Assembly: GCA_964540965.1 (NCBI GenBank)
Contig: CAZIOT010000013.1
Span: 61,584-125,583 of the forward strand
Direction: 5' to 3'
DNA length: 64,000 bases
From: JADYZU01 sp964540965
GTDB lineage: Bacteria > Pseudomonadota > Alphaproteobacteria > Rhodobacterales > Rhodobacteraceae
In this document: positions 24,887 through 34,358 of the stretch, piece by piece
How positions within the stretch are numbered: the stretch's first letter is position 1
How the letters are laid out: the number at the start of each line of letters is the position of its first letter
The notes under the pieces: generated by a model
Told to the model about the DNA's origin: nothing
What the model saw: only the letters and a program-made list of their open reading frames with translations
The model's database searches: none
Translations under genes and position numbers: made by a program

Positions 24887-24890
<4 letters not shown>
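23913..24890 (+). CDS. aglF: Alpha-glucoside ABC permease (AglF-like)
   Basis: A 325-residue MalF-type permease. About six membrane helices start at residue 28 (AFWFLAPMLVMLAFVAAWPLF). The ATPase-docking loop is YEAARLDGIHPVKVFWRVTLPLLRP. The long soluble segment after helix 1 (DASADNIFNGDWNWVGFQNYIEART) is normal in this class. An AGGGGAGG site upstream supports the ATG at 23913; the preceding in-frame stretch is the hairpin. The stop overlaps aglG by 4 bases. Confidence 0.92.
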
Positions 24891-25837
<947 letters not shown>

Positions 25838-25841
25838 ACCC

Positions 25842-26849
<1,008 letters not shown>

Positions 26850-27788
26850 ATGACCGATTTCGTGGCTTCGCTGGATGGGGGCGGCACCAAGACCGCTGCC
26901 GCCATCGCCTTTCCTGACGGTCGGGTCGAACGACAGATCACCCGCGCCGGCAGCAATCCGCAGGATCATGCCGACTGGGCCGAGGCGCTGGATGCCGCGC
27001 TGGCGCCGCTGGTGGGCGCCGCGCAAACGGTGCTGGGCCTTGCCGGATATGGCGAAGTGCCCAGCCTGGACGATGTGCTCCGGCGCAAGGCGCGCGAATG
27101 GCTGGGTCCGCAGGTCACCGCGGTGAACGACGTGGCGCTGGCGGCGATGGCCGCCTTTCCCGACGGCGGCGGCGTGCTGATCCTGTCGGGCACCGGGTCG
27201 ATGGCGATCGCCACCGGCCCGCGCGGCACGGTGCGGGTCGGCGGCTGGGGCGATCTGTTCGGCGACGAGGGCTCGGGCTACTGGATCGGGCGCGAGGCGC
27301 TGGCCCGCGCCAGCCGCGAACGCGACGGCCGGGCCGAGGATCGCGGGCTGGCGACGGCGATGGAGCAGCGGCTTGGCCTGTCCGCCAGCGAGGGCAGCTT
27401 TGCCCTGCTGGGCTGGGCGCTGCGGCAGAAACACTCCCGCGCCGGCATCGCCAGCCTTGCGCTGATGGTCGCGACCCTGGCCGAAACCGGGCTGGCCCCG
27501 GCGCGCGAGGTGCTGGACGAGGCGGCGCGCGAACTGGCCCATCTTGGCCGGTCGGCGGCGGGTCAGGCCGGGCTGTGGGGGCCGCAGCCTTGGGCGGCGG
27601 CGGGGTCGGTGTTCCGCTCGACCGTGCTGCGCGACAGCCTGTCCCGCCATCTTGGCGCCGCGCCGGTCGAACCGGCGGCCGATGCCCTGGCCGGCGGCCT
27701 GATCCTTGCGGCACGGGCCGCGGGCTGGGCGGTGGATGACGACTGGCGCGCGCGGGTCGTGGCCGGCTGCCGGCAGGGCGGCGGTTAG
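26850..27788 (+). CDS. BadF/BadG-type ATPase-fold sugar kinase (N-acetylglucosamine/glucose kinase-like)
   Basis: A 312-residue actin-fold kinase. The phosphate loops are SLDGGGTKTAAAIAF at the N-terminus and VLILSGTGSMAIA near residue 110, followed by GGWGDLFGDEGSGYWIGREAL. That last motif marks the eukaryotic-type GlcNAc kinase/BadF group. Being the last gene of the alpha-glucoside operon, it probably phosphorylates the glucose released by AglA. GlcNAc is the family's classical substrate and a hexosaminidase lies at 431, so the specificity is open. It begins right after the aglK stop. Confidence 0.85.
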   Translation: MTDFVASLDGGGTKTAAAIAFPDGRVERQITRAGSNPQDHADWAEALDAALAPLVGAAQTVLGLAGYGEVPSLDDVLRRKAREWLGPQVTAVNDVALAAMAAFPDGGGVLILSGTGSMAIATGPRGTVRVGGWGDLFGDEGSGYWIGREALARASRERDGRAEDRGLATAMEQRLGLSASEGSFALLGWALRQKHSRAGIASLALMVATLAETGLAPAREVLDEAARELAHLGRSAAGQAGLWGPQPWAAAGSVFRSTVLRDSLSRHLGAAPVEPAADALAGGLILAARAAGWAVDDDWRARVVAGCRQGGG

Positions 27789-28267
27789 GCCACCACCACC
27801 GGCGCCGGGTCCAGCGGGTATTCCTCAAGGTTCGGCCCCGGCCCGATGCGGTCGATGACCGCGAACAGGCCGGGCGGCGCCAAGGGCGTCAGCACGCCAT
27901 GCCAGGTGTTGCGCAGCAGGTTGATCCCCTGCCCCGGCGCCGTCAGGAAGGCCCGCAGCCGGACGGGGGTGCCGCGGTCATCCTCGGCCACGACGACAAG
28001 GAAGGGATCCGCCGTCATCGGGATGAAGGCCTGCGAACCCAGCGGGTGCCGTTCGACCAGATCGACCCGATACGGCAGGCTGCGGGTTTCCGAGCGGAAC
28101 ACCGAGATGCCGGCGCGGCCATCGCTGCCGAAATCGAGCCGCGCCCGGTCATGCCAGCGACCGCAGAGGCCGGCATTGATGATCCGGTCGGGGTCGCCGG
28201 CGGTGTCCAGCACGTCGCCAAAGGGGGCGAAGGCGGCGGCGGTGAGGGGTTCGGCGCGGATCCTCAT
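27785..28267 (-). CDS. allA: Ureidoglycolate lyase AllA
   Basis: A 160-residue cupin-like enzyme splitting ureidoglycolate into glyoxylate and urea, the last step of ureide use. The N-terminus FAPFGDVLDTAG, the centre VERHPLGSQAFIPM and the end LLRNTWHGVLTPL match the AllA family, and the length fits. No clear ribosome-binding site is seen: the 20 bases ahead of the ATG are mostly a perfect AT-rich palindrome (28274-28293). That may limit translation. It ends convergently with the sugar-kinase gene with a 4-base overlap. Confidence 0.92.
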   Translation of the reverse strand: MRIRAEPLTAAAFAPFGDVLDTAGDPDRIINAGLCGRWHDRARLDFGSDGRAGISVFRSETRSLPYRVDLVERHPLGSQAFIPMTADPFLVVVAEDDRGTPVRLRAFLTAPGQGINLLRNTWHGVLTPLAPPGLFAVIDRIGPGPNLEEYPLDPAPVVVA

Positions 28268-28273
28268 CGCGCA

Positions 28274-28322
28274 GGAAATTTCGCGAAATTTCCAAACGGC
28301 CCTGAAAATTCGCGAATTTTCA
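28274..28322. repeat. Two perfect 20-bp palindromes between allE and allA
   Basis: 28274-28293 and 28303-28322 are each perfect 20-base palindromes centred on TCGCGA with A/T-rich arms (GGAAATT... and TGAAAATT...). They fill the 61-base gap, their centres 29 bases apart. Such AT-rich palindromes stand out in this GC-rich DNA; they may be RNA hairpins or protein sites. Confidence 0.9.
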
Positions 28323-28328
28323 AGGCGT

Positions 28329-29150
28329 TCACAGCGTCAATCCCGGATGCCGGTTGACGTCCTTGTACAGCAGATAGCGGAAATCCTCGATCCCGGTCGC
28401 GAAACAGGCCTGCGGGCAAAAGGCGCGCAGCCACATGAAATCGCCCGGACCGACCGTCACCCAGTCCCGGTTGAGCAGGTAGCGCGCCGTTCCCTGCAGG
28501 ACATACAGCCCGTGCTCCATCACATGCGTCTCGGCAAAGGGGATGCGGCCGCCGGGGCGGAAGGTGACGATGTTGACGTGCATGTCATGGCGGATGTCGG
28601 CGGGGTCGGCAAAGCGGGTGGTGCCCCAAAGGTCGGTATCGGGCATCCAGTTCACAGGGGCGGTGGCGTCATCGGCCAGGATCGGCTCGGGCGGGGTGAC
28701 ACCCGCGGCGGGTTGCCAGCGTTTGCGCACCCAGTGAAAGCGCAGGGGCGCGTCGCCCTCGTTGCGGACCGACCATTGCCGGCGCGGCGGGATATAGGCG
28801 TAACCGCCCGGCCCCAGCAGCCGCGTATCGCCATCGAGCGTCAGGGTCATTTGACCCGAGACGACAAGGATTGCCGCCTCGGCCCCCGGATCGGGTTCGG
28901 GCTGGGTGGCGCCGCCGCCCGGCTGCACCTCCATCGCATATTGGGCAAAGGTCTCGGCAAAGCCGGACAGCGGCCGGGCGATGATCCAGCCCTGCGTGCG
29001 GTCCCAGCCGGGAAACAGCGAGGTGACGATGGACCGCTGCACCGACGCCGGGATGAAGGCATAGGCGGTGGTGAAGACGGCGCCGGATTGCGCCGGCTCT
29101 TCGGTCTGCGGCGGCAGGCCGCCGGGGGGGAAAGCATAGCTGCGGGTCAT
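28329..29150 (-). CDS. allE: (S)-ureidoglycine aminohydrolase (bicupin, AllE/YlbA type)
   Basis: A 273-residue two-cupin protein converting ureidoglycine to ureidoglycolate with ammonia release, using Mn. The first cupin runs over about residues 70-130 (YAMEVQPGGGATQPEP ... GGYAYIPPRRQWSV). The second runs over 180-255 (HVNIVTFRPGGRIPFAETHVMEHGLYVLQG ... PGDFMWLRAFCPQ); its HxxxxH-E cluster probably holds the metal. The ATG overlaps the stop of the PuuE-UraD fusion by 4 bases. It acts between allantoate hydrolysis and AllA. Confidence 0.92.
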   Translation of the reverse strand: MTRSYAFPPGGLPPQTEEPAQSGAVFTTAYAFIPASVQRSIVTSLFPGWDRTQGWIIARPLSGFAETFAQYAMEVQPGGGATQPEPDPGAEAAILVVSGQMTLTLDGDTRLLGPGGYAYIPPRRQWSVRNEGDAPLRFHWVRKRWQPAAGVTPPEPILADDATAPVNWMPDTDLWGTTRFADPADIRHDMHVNIVTFRPGGRIPFAETHVMEHGLYVLQGTARYLLNRDWVTVGPGDFMWLRAFCPQACFATGIEDFRYLLYKDVNRHPGLTL

Positions 29151-30553
29151 AGCATGGCCTGAAGGCGCAACGCGCCGATCCGTTCCACCTGCGCGCAGGC
29201 GGTGGCGAATTCGGTGTCGCTGTCGTTGTCGATGCGGCGGCGGAAGGCGTCAAGGATCGTGGCCTTGGTATTGTCGCGCACCGCGATGATGAAGGGAAAG
29301 CCGTGTTTCGCGACATAGGCGGCGTTGAGGCCCTGGAATGCCGCGCGTTCCTCGTCGGTCAGCGCGTCAAGCCCGGCGCTGGCCTGTTCGGCGGTGCTGT
29401 CCGCCGTCAGCCGTTTCGCCGCCGCCAGCTTGCCGGCAAGGTCGGGGTGGGCGCGCAGCACCGCCAGCCGCTCGTCGCGCGTGCCGCTGCGAAAGGCGCG
29501 GGCCATGGCATTGGCAAGGCCGGTGGCGCTGTCATGGGCCGGCCCGAGTTCAAGCGCAAAGGCGCGTTCGGCGACCCATGGGCTGTGTTCGTAGATGCCG
29601 CCGAAGCGGGACATGAATTCGTCCTGCCCCATCTGCGAGGGATGCAGCCGCGCGACCGGCGGATTGACCTTTGCCCAATGCGCGGCGATCTGGCTGCGGG
29701 TGGCGAACCAGCCGCCGCCCTTTTGCGCCGCGTGGTCAAGGAACCGGCGCAGCCCCGCCACCTTGCCCGGCCGCCCGATCAGCCGGCAATGCAACCCGAC
29801 GCTGAACATCCGCCCGCCTTCGGCGTGAAGTTCGTTGAAGGTGTCGCAGAGGTAGTCGCCGAATTGCCCGCCGGTGATATAGCCGGGCGCGGTGGCAAAG
29901 CGCATGTCGTTGGCTTCGAGCGTGTAGGGGATGACCAGCTGGTCGCGGTCGCCCACCCTTCGCCAATAGGGCAGGTCGTCGTCGTAGGTGTCGGAAATCC
30001 AGTCGAAGGCGCCGGTTTCCGCCGTCAGCCGCACGGTGTTTTCGCTGCACCGCCCGGTATACCAGCCCCTCGGCGGCGTGCCGACCACCTCGGTATGCAG
30101 GCGGATCGCCTCGGCGATCTGGGCGCGTTCCTCGGCCTCGGGCATGTCGCGGTGATCGACCCATTTCAGCCCGTGGCTGGCGATGTCCCAGCCCGCCGCC
30201 TTCATCGCCGCCACCTGTTCCGGGGCGCGGGCAAGGGCGGTGGCGACGCCGTAGATCGTCACCGGCAGCGCCTTGCCGGTGAACAGCCGGTGCAGCCGCC
30301 AGAACCCGGCGCGGGCGCCGTAATCGTAGATCGATTCCATGTTCCAATGCCGCATCCCCGGCCACATCGCGGCGCCGGCGATGTCGGACAGGAACGCCTC
30401 GGATGCGGCATCGCCGTGGAGGACGCAGTTCTCGCCGCCCTCCTCGTAATTGAGCACAAGGCTGACGGCGACGCGGGCATTGCCGGGCCAGCGGGCGTCG
30501 GGCGGATTGGCGCCATGGCCGGTGAAATCGCGGGGATAACGGGGCGGTGTCAT
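29147..30553 (-). CDS. puuE: Fused allantoinase PuuE and OHCU decarboxylase UraD
   Basis: A 468-residue bifunctional protein. Residues 1 to about 305 are a polysaccharide-deacetylase-fold allantoinase of the PuuE type (RDFTGHGANPPDARWPGNARVAVS, SHGLKWVDHRDM, GWYTGRCSENT). Residues about 306-468 match 2-oxo-4-hydroxy-4-carboxy-5-ureidoimidazoline decarboxylase (FGGIYEHSPWVAERAF, AHPDLAGKLA, SAGLDALTDEERAAFQGLNAAYVAKHGFPFIIAVR with the catalytic His in the first motif). It makes S-allantoin and opens it to allantoate. It is divergent from hiuH. Confidence 0.94.
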   Translation of the reverse strand: MTPPRYPRDFTGHGANPPDARWPGNARVAVSLVLNYEEGGENCVLHGDAASEAFLSDIAGAAMWPGMRHWNMESIYDYGARAGFWRLHRLFTGKALPVTIYGVATALARAPEQVAAMKAAGWDIASHGLKWVDHRDMPEAEERAQIAEAIRLHTEVVGTPPRGWYTGRCSENTVRLTAETGAFDWISDTYDDDLPYWRRVGDRDQLVIPYTLEANDMRFATAPGYITGGQFGDYLCDTFNELHAEGGRMFSVGLHCRLIGRPGKVAGLRRFLDHAAQKGGGWFATRSQIAAHWAKVNPPVARLHPSQMGQDEFMSRFGGIYEHSPWVAERAFALELGPAHDSATGLANAMARAFRSGTRDERLAVLRAHPDLAGKLAAAKRLTADSTAEQASAGLDALTDEERAAFQGLNAAYVAKHGFPFIIAVRDNTKATILDAFRRRIDNDSDTEFATACAQVERIGALRLQAML

Positions 30554-30608
30554 GGCGCGATCCTAGGCCGGGGGCGCGCGGGCTTGCAAGGCGGGCCGGC
30601 GCCGGTAG

Positions 30609-30626
30609 GGTGGGGGCAACCCCACC
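30609..30626. repeat. GGTGGGC-type palindromic repeat, copy 4
   Basis: GGTGGGG/CCCCACC with a GCAA loop, 18 bases before the hiuH start and just ahead of its GAGGAG ribosome-binding site, so it lies in the 5' leader of hiuH, unlike the 3'-end position of other copies. Confidence 0.7.
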
Positions 30627-30644
30627 GCCCGCCCGAGGAGTGCC

Positions 30645-31001
30645 ATGGCCGCCGGATATCTGACCACCCATGTCCTTGACACCGCGCTGGGCCGCCCGGC
30701 CGAGGGCGTAGCGATCTGGCTTTACCGGCTGAGCGGGCAGTCGCACCGCAAGATCGCCGAGGTCGTCACCAATGCCGATGGCCGCACCGACGGGCCGATC
30801 CTGCCCCCGGCAAAGTTCGAGCTGGGCGTCTATGAGCTGGTGTTCCACGCCGGAGACTATCTGCGCCGCACCGGCCAGGCGACGGAAGGAACCCTGTTCC
30901 TTGACCAGATACCCATTCGTTTCGGCCTGTCCGAGGACGCGCATTTCCATGTGCCGCTCTTGCTGTCCGCGCACGGGTATTCGACATACAGGGGCAGCTA
31001 A
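30645..31001 (+). CDS. hiuH: 5-hydroxyisourate hydrolase (transthyretin-like)
   Basis: A 118-residue enzyme hydrolysing 5-hydroxyisourate to OHCU. The family marks are TTHVLDTALGRPA at the N-terminus (catalytic His), the internal TNADGRTDGPIL with Arg, and the C-terminal tetrapeptide YRGS. Length matches the cytoplasmic form, and no signal peptide is present. The stop TAA shares one base with the start of the inserted 136-residue gene. It works directly after PuuD at 31412. Confidence 0.95.
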   Translation: MAAGYLTTHVLDTALGRPAEGVAIWLYRLSGQSHRKIAEVVTNADGRTDGPILPPAKFELGVYELVFHAGDYLRRTGQATEGTLFLDQIPIRFGLSEDAHFHVPLLLSAHGYSTYRGS

Positions 31002-31411
31002 TGAAGGGCTTCGACACATCAAACCTTGAAAGGTCAGAGCGCGTCGCAGCAGCGATAATTCTCAAGCTAGCCGAAACTGGGTTTCAATCCTCCGTCCTCG
31101 AATACTCGGAACTTGGACTAGACGAAGACTTGGAGCGATTTTTCGATATGACGGTAAGGTGGCTGATAGCAGAACAGCTAGTCCAAGTTGGAAATTTCAG
31201 CCGGCTATTGAACGGCCCTAGTGGCTTGATCGAGCCTACCCTGACCAGCAAGGGTATCGAGTTGCTCGGACAAAGCATTGTGCTCAGAGACACGAAGCGC
31301 GATGCAGGCGAGGCAGTGTACGCTATCGCCAAAGGTGATCGCTCATTCTGGCAGGTTGGTGACCTTATTGGCTCGATTTTGGGTGGATTGACCAAATCCA
31401 TGGGTGGCTAA
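31001..31411 (+). CDS. Hypothetical protein, AT-richer, probably acquired
   Basis: A 136-residue protein that I do not recognise. Its content fits a small helical, perhaps winged-helix, protein: RVAAAIILKLAETGF, then a strand-like WLIAEQLVQV, LTSKGIELLGQ as in winged-helix wings, and a Gly-rich tail (IGSILGGLTKSMGG). Base composition is clearly lower in G+C than all neighbours, with codons such as CTA, ATA and AGA that are rare around it. It starts on the hiuH stop (TAATG) and ends one base before the puuD ATG. It is probably a horizontally gained cargo gene co-translated within the urate operon. Confidence 0.75.
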   Translation: MKGFDTSNLERSERVAAAIILKLAETGFQSSVLEYSELGLDEDLERFFDMTVRWLIAEQLVQVGNFSRLLNGPSGLIEPTLTSKGIELLGQSIVLRDTKRDAGEAVYAIAKGDRSFWQVGDLIGSILGGLTKSMGG

Positions 31412-32626
31412 ATGGAAATGCCGGTGTTGATGATGTGGGCGGAATTTGCCGTCCGGTGGCTGCATGTCGTCACCGCCATCGCCTGGATCGGGTCGTCGTT
31501 CTACTTCATCGCGCTCGACCTTGGCCTGCGGCGCGACCGGGTGCTCGCCTCGGGCGCCGATGGCGAGGAATGGCAGGTCCATGGCGGCGGCTTTTACCAT
31601 GTGCAGAAATACCTTGTCGCGCCGGCGGCGATGCCCGCGCATCTGACCTGGTTCAAATGGGAAAGCTACTGGACCTGGATTTCGGGCTTTGCCCTGCTGA
31701 CCCTCGTCTATTGGCACGGGGCAGAGCTGTTCCTGATCGACCCGGCGGTGATGGATCTGGCGGTGTGGCAGGCGGTGGCGATTTCCGCCGCCTCGCTGGC
31801 CTTCGGCTGGATCATCTACAACACCCTGTGCAAGCTACTCTTGCGGTTCGACATGTCGGTGCTGATGTTCGCGCTGTTCGCCGTGATCATCGGCATGGCG
31901 CTGTTCTATACGTCGGTCTTCAGCGGCCGGGCGGCGATGCTGCATCTGGGCGCCTTCACCGCCAGCATCATGACCGGCAACGTGTTCTTCATCATCATGC
32001 CGAACCAGCGGGTGGTGGTGGCCGATCTTCAGGCCGGGCGCAAGCCAGACCCGAAATACGGCAAGATCGCCAAGCAACGGTCGACGCACAACAATTACCT
32101 GACCCTGCCGGTCATCTTCCTGATGCTGTCGAACCATTACCCGCTGGCCTTCGGCGCGAACCACGCCTGGGCCATCGCGGCGCTGGTGTTCCTGATGGGC
32201 GTCACCATCCGGCATTTCTTCAACACCATGCACCAGAAGCAGGGCAAGCTGTGGTGGACCTGGGTGCTGACGGCGCTGATCTTTGCCGCGATCATCGCGC
32301 TGTCCTGGCCCTCGGGCTATGAATACGAGGAGGAGACGGCGCTGTCGCCCGCCGGCCACCGCTATGCCGTGGCCGAGGGCTTTGACCATGTCGCCGACAT
32401 CGTGCTGTCGCGCTGTTCGATGTGCCATGCGGCAGAACCGGCGTGGTCGGGCATCGTGGCCCCGCCGCGCGGTGTGGTGCTGGAGAACCCGCAGCAGATC
32501 GCCAACCTCGCCCGGCAGGTGTGGATGCAGTCGGGGCTGACCCATGCCATGCCGCCGGCCAATATCAGCGCGATGGAGCCCGAGGAACGGGCGGCGATCC
32601 GCGCGTGGTTCGAGGGGGCATCTTAG
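31412..32626 (+). CDS. puuD: Membrane urate hydroxylase PuuD with C-terminal cytochrome c
   Basis: A 404-residue protein oxidising urate to 5-hydroxyisourate at the membrane. About eight to nine hydrophobic helices cover residues 8-305 (first one WLHVVTAIAWIGSSFYFIALDLGL). The C-terminal 90 residues carry a c-type heme site C335-S-M-C338-H339 with a downstream Met in LTHAMPPANI as likely axial ligand. This is the integral-membrane, cytochrome-linked alternative to soluble uricase. It abuts the inserted gene and was probably once adjacent to hiuH. Confidence 0.93.
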   Translation: MEMPVLMMWAEFAVRWLHVVTAIAWIGSSFYFIALDLGLRRDRVLASGADGEEWQVHGGGFYHVQKYLVAPAAMPAHLTWFKWESYWTWISGFALLTLVYWHGAELFLIDPAVMDLAVWQAVAISAASLAFGWIIYNTLCKLLLRFDMSVLMFALFAVIIGMALFYTSVFSGRAAMLHLGAFTASIMTGNVFFIIMPNQRVVVADLQAGRKPDPKYGKIAKQRSTHNNYLTLPVIFLMLSNHYPLAFGANHAWAIAALVFLMGVTIRHFFNTMHQKQGKLWWTWVLTALIFAAIIALSWPSGYEYEEETALSPAGHRYAVAEGFDHVADIVLSRCSMCHAAEPAWSGIVAPPRGVVLENPQQIANLARQVWMQSGLTHAMPPANISAMEPEERAAIRAWFEGAS

Positions 32627-32645
32627 GTTTCGGCGCTGCCGCGGC

Positions 32646-32674
32646 TTGTGCTGTTCATCTGACAAAGGCTAAGA
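32646..32674 (+). promoter_or_regulatory. Possible promoter of the galactose operon
   Basis: TTGTGC (32646-32651) and CTAAGA (32669-32674) with a 17-base spacer, upstream of the first dehydrogenase gene and its GGAGGAGG ribosome-binding site. Weak match. Confidence 0.3.
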
Positions 32675-32705
32675 GTCGCGCGCGTGACCGCCGGAGGAGG
32701 ACCGG

Positions 32706-33476
32706 ATGCCAGCGACTGCGATCTTTCCCGATCTCGAGGGCGCCTCGGTTTTCATCACCGGCGGCGGGTCGGGGATCGGCGCGGCGCTGGTCGCGGGATT
32801 TGCCGCGCAGGGGGCGCGGGTCGCCTTTGTCGATATCCAGCCCTCCGCGGACCTTGCCGAGGAGGTGGCGGCGAAAACCGGCCACCTGCCGCTGTTCATC
32901 GCCTGCGACATCACCGACACCGCGGCCCTGACAGCGGCGATGGACCGCGCGGCGGCGGCGCATGGCCCGCTGCGGGTGCTGGTCAACAATGCCGCCGACG
33001 ACCTGCGCATGGCCGCGGCCGAGGTGACGCCGTCGGTCTGGGACCGCAACCTTGCGCTCAACCTTGACGCCTATTTCCACGCCTGCCGCCATGCCGCGGC
33101 GATGATGCTGACGGCGGGGGGCGGTGCGATCGTCAATTTCTCGTCCATCACCTGCATGATGGGCATGGCGGGGATCGTGCCCTATGTCACCGCCAATGCC
33201 GGCATCATCGGCATGACGCGGGCATTGGCGCGCGAATGGGGCGGCGACATGATCCGGGTCAATGCCATAGCCCCCGGCTGGGTGCTGACGGAAAAGCAAT
33301 TGCGACTGTGGGCGACGGAAGAGGCCCTGGCCGGGTTCCTGCCGCGCCAGTGCCTGCCGGCGCGGATCGCGCCCGAGGATGTGGTCGGCCCGGTGCTGTT
33401 CCTGTCCTCGGAGGCGGCGCGCGTCGTCACCGGGCAGGTGCTGCCGGTCGATGCCGGCGTGGTGCATGGGGGGTGA
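32706..33476 (+). CDS. SDR-family sugar (probably galactose) 1-dehydrogenase with Tyr-x-x-x-Asn
   Basis: A 256-residue short-chain dehydrogenase. The nucleotide loop is ITGGGSGIG (residues 17-25), followed by NNAADD and NFSSITC; the C-terminal part is VVTGQVLPVDAGV. The active-site segment is PYVTANAGIIGMTRALA: Tyr160 is present but the usual Lys is Asn164. As first gene of an operon with DgoK, DgoA, a lactonase, GH42 and mutarotase, it probably oxidises galactose to galactonolactone with NAD(P). A GGAGGAGG site precedes the ATG. Confidence 0.82.
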   Translation: MPATAIFPDLEGASVFITGGGSGIGAALVAGFAAQGARVAFVDIQPSADLAEEVAAKTGHLPLFIACDITDTAALTAAMDRAAAAHGPLRVLVNNAADDLRMAAAEVTPSVWDRNLALNLDAYFHACRHAAAMMLTAGGGAIVNFSSITCMMGMAGIVPYVTANAGIIGMTRALAREWGGDMIRVNAIAPGWVLTEKQLRLWATEEALAGFLPRQCLPARIAPEDVVGPVLFLSSEAARVVTGQVLPVDAGVVHGG

Positions 33477-33479
33477 GGC

Positions 33480-34358
33480 ATGGGCCGCTGGATTGCAATC
33501 GACTGGGGCACCTCGAACCTGCGCGGCTGGGCGATGGATGGCGCGCAGGCCGTCGCCCATGCCGGCTCGGACCGCGGCATGGGCAAACTCACGCGCGACG
33601 GGTTCGAACCGGCGCTGCTGGACCTGATCGGCGACTGGCCGGGGCGCGACGATATCGTCGCCTGCGGCATGGTCGGCGCCCGGCAGGGCTGGATCGAGGC
33701 GCCCTATGCCATGACGCCCTGTCCGGCGCTGCCGGCGGGCTTTGTCTCGCCCGACAGCGCAAGCGGCCTGCGGGTGCGGATCATCCCCGGCGTGGCGCAG
33801 GATCGCCCGGCCGATGTGATGCGCGGCGAGGAAACCCAGATCGCCGGATACCTCGCGCTCAACCCCGGCTGGGACGGGACATTGTGCCTGCCCGGCACCC
33901 ATACCAAATGGGTGCAGGTCAGCGCCGGCGAGATCGTGTCCTTCCAGACGGTGATGACGGGCGAATTGTTCGCCAGCATCGGCAGCGGCACCGTCCTGCG
34001 CCATTCGGTGACGGGCGAGGGCTGGGACGATGCCGCCTTTGCCAAGGCGCTGGACGACAGCCTGTCGCATCCCGAACGGCTGACCGCGCGGCTGTTTTCG
34101 CTGCGCGCCGAAAGCCTGCTGCACGCGATGGCGCCGGCCACCGCCAGGGCGCGGCTGTCGGGCCTGCTGATCGGCATGGAACTGGCCGGGACGCGGCCCT
34201 TCTGGCTGGGCACGCAGGTTGCCATCATCGGCAGCGGCAGCGTCGCCGGGCATTACCGCGCCGCGCTTGCCGCGCAGGGGGCGCAGGTCGCCCTTGCCGA
34301 CAACGATACCGTCACGCTTGCCGGCCTGATCGCCGCCCACGAGGGAGCCAGACCATGA
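33480..34358 (+). CDS. dgoK: 2-dehydro-3-deoxygalactonokinase DgoK
   Basis: A 292-residue ATPase-fold kinase phosphorylating KDGal at O6. The N-terminal phosphate loop is WIAIDWGTSNLRGWAMD. Further family blocks are IVACGMVGARQGW, MRGEETQIAGYL and LPGTHTKWVQV near residue 140. Length fits the family. It starts 4 bases after the dehydrogenase stop and overlaps dgoA by 4 bases (ATGA), consistent with one galactonate pathway transcript. Confidence 0.94.
   Translation: MGRWIAIDWGTSNLRGWAMDGAQAVAHAGSDRGMGKLTRDGFEPALLDLIGDWPGRDDIVACGMVGARQGWIEAPYAMTPCPALPAGFVSPDSASGLRVRIIPGVAQDRPADVMRGEETQIAGYLALNPGWDGTLCLPGTHTKWVQVSAGEIVSFQTVMTGELFASIGSGTVLRHSVTGEGWDDAAFAKALDDSLSHPERLTARLFSLRAESLLHAMAPATARARLSGLLIGMELAGTRPFWLGTQVAIIGSGSVAGHYRAALAAQGAQVALADNDTVTLAGLIAAHEGARP

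Noticed and set aside
33236..34354. N-terminal extension of dgoA upstream of its ATG
   Set aside because: The extension lies in another frame of the dehydrogenase and dgoK genes; the aldolase fold starts at the overlapping ATG at 34355.
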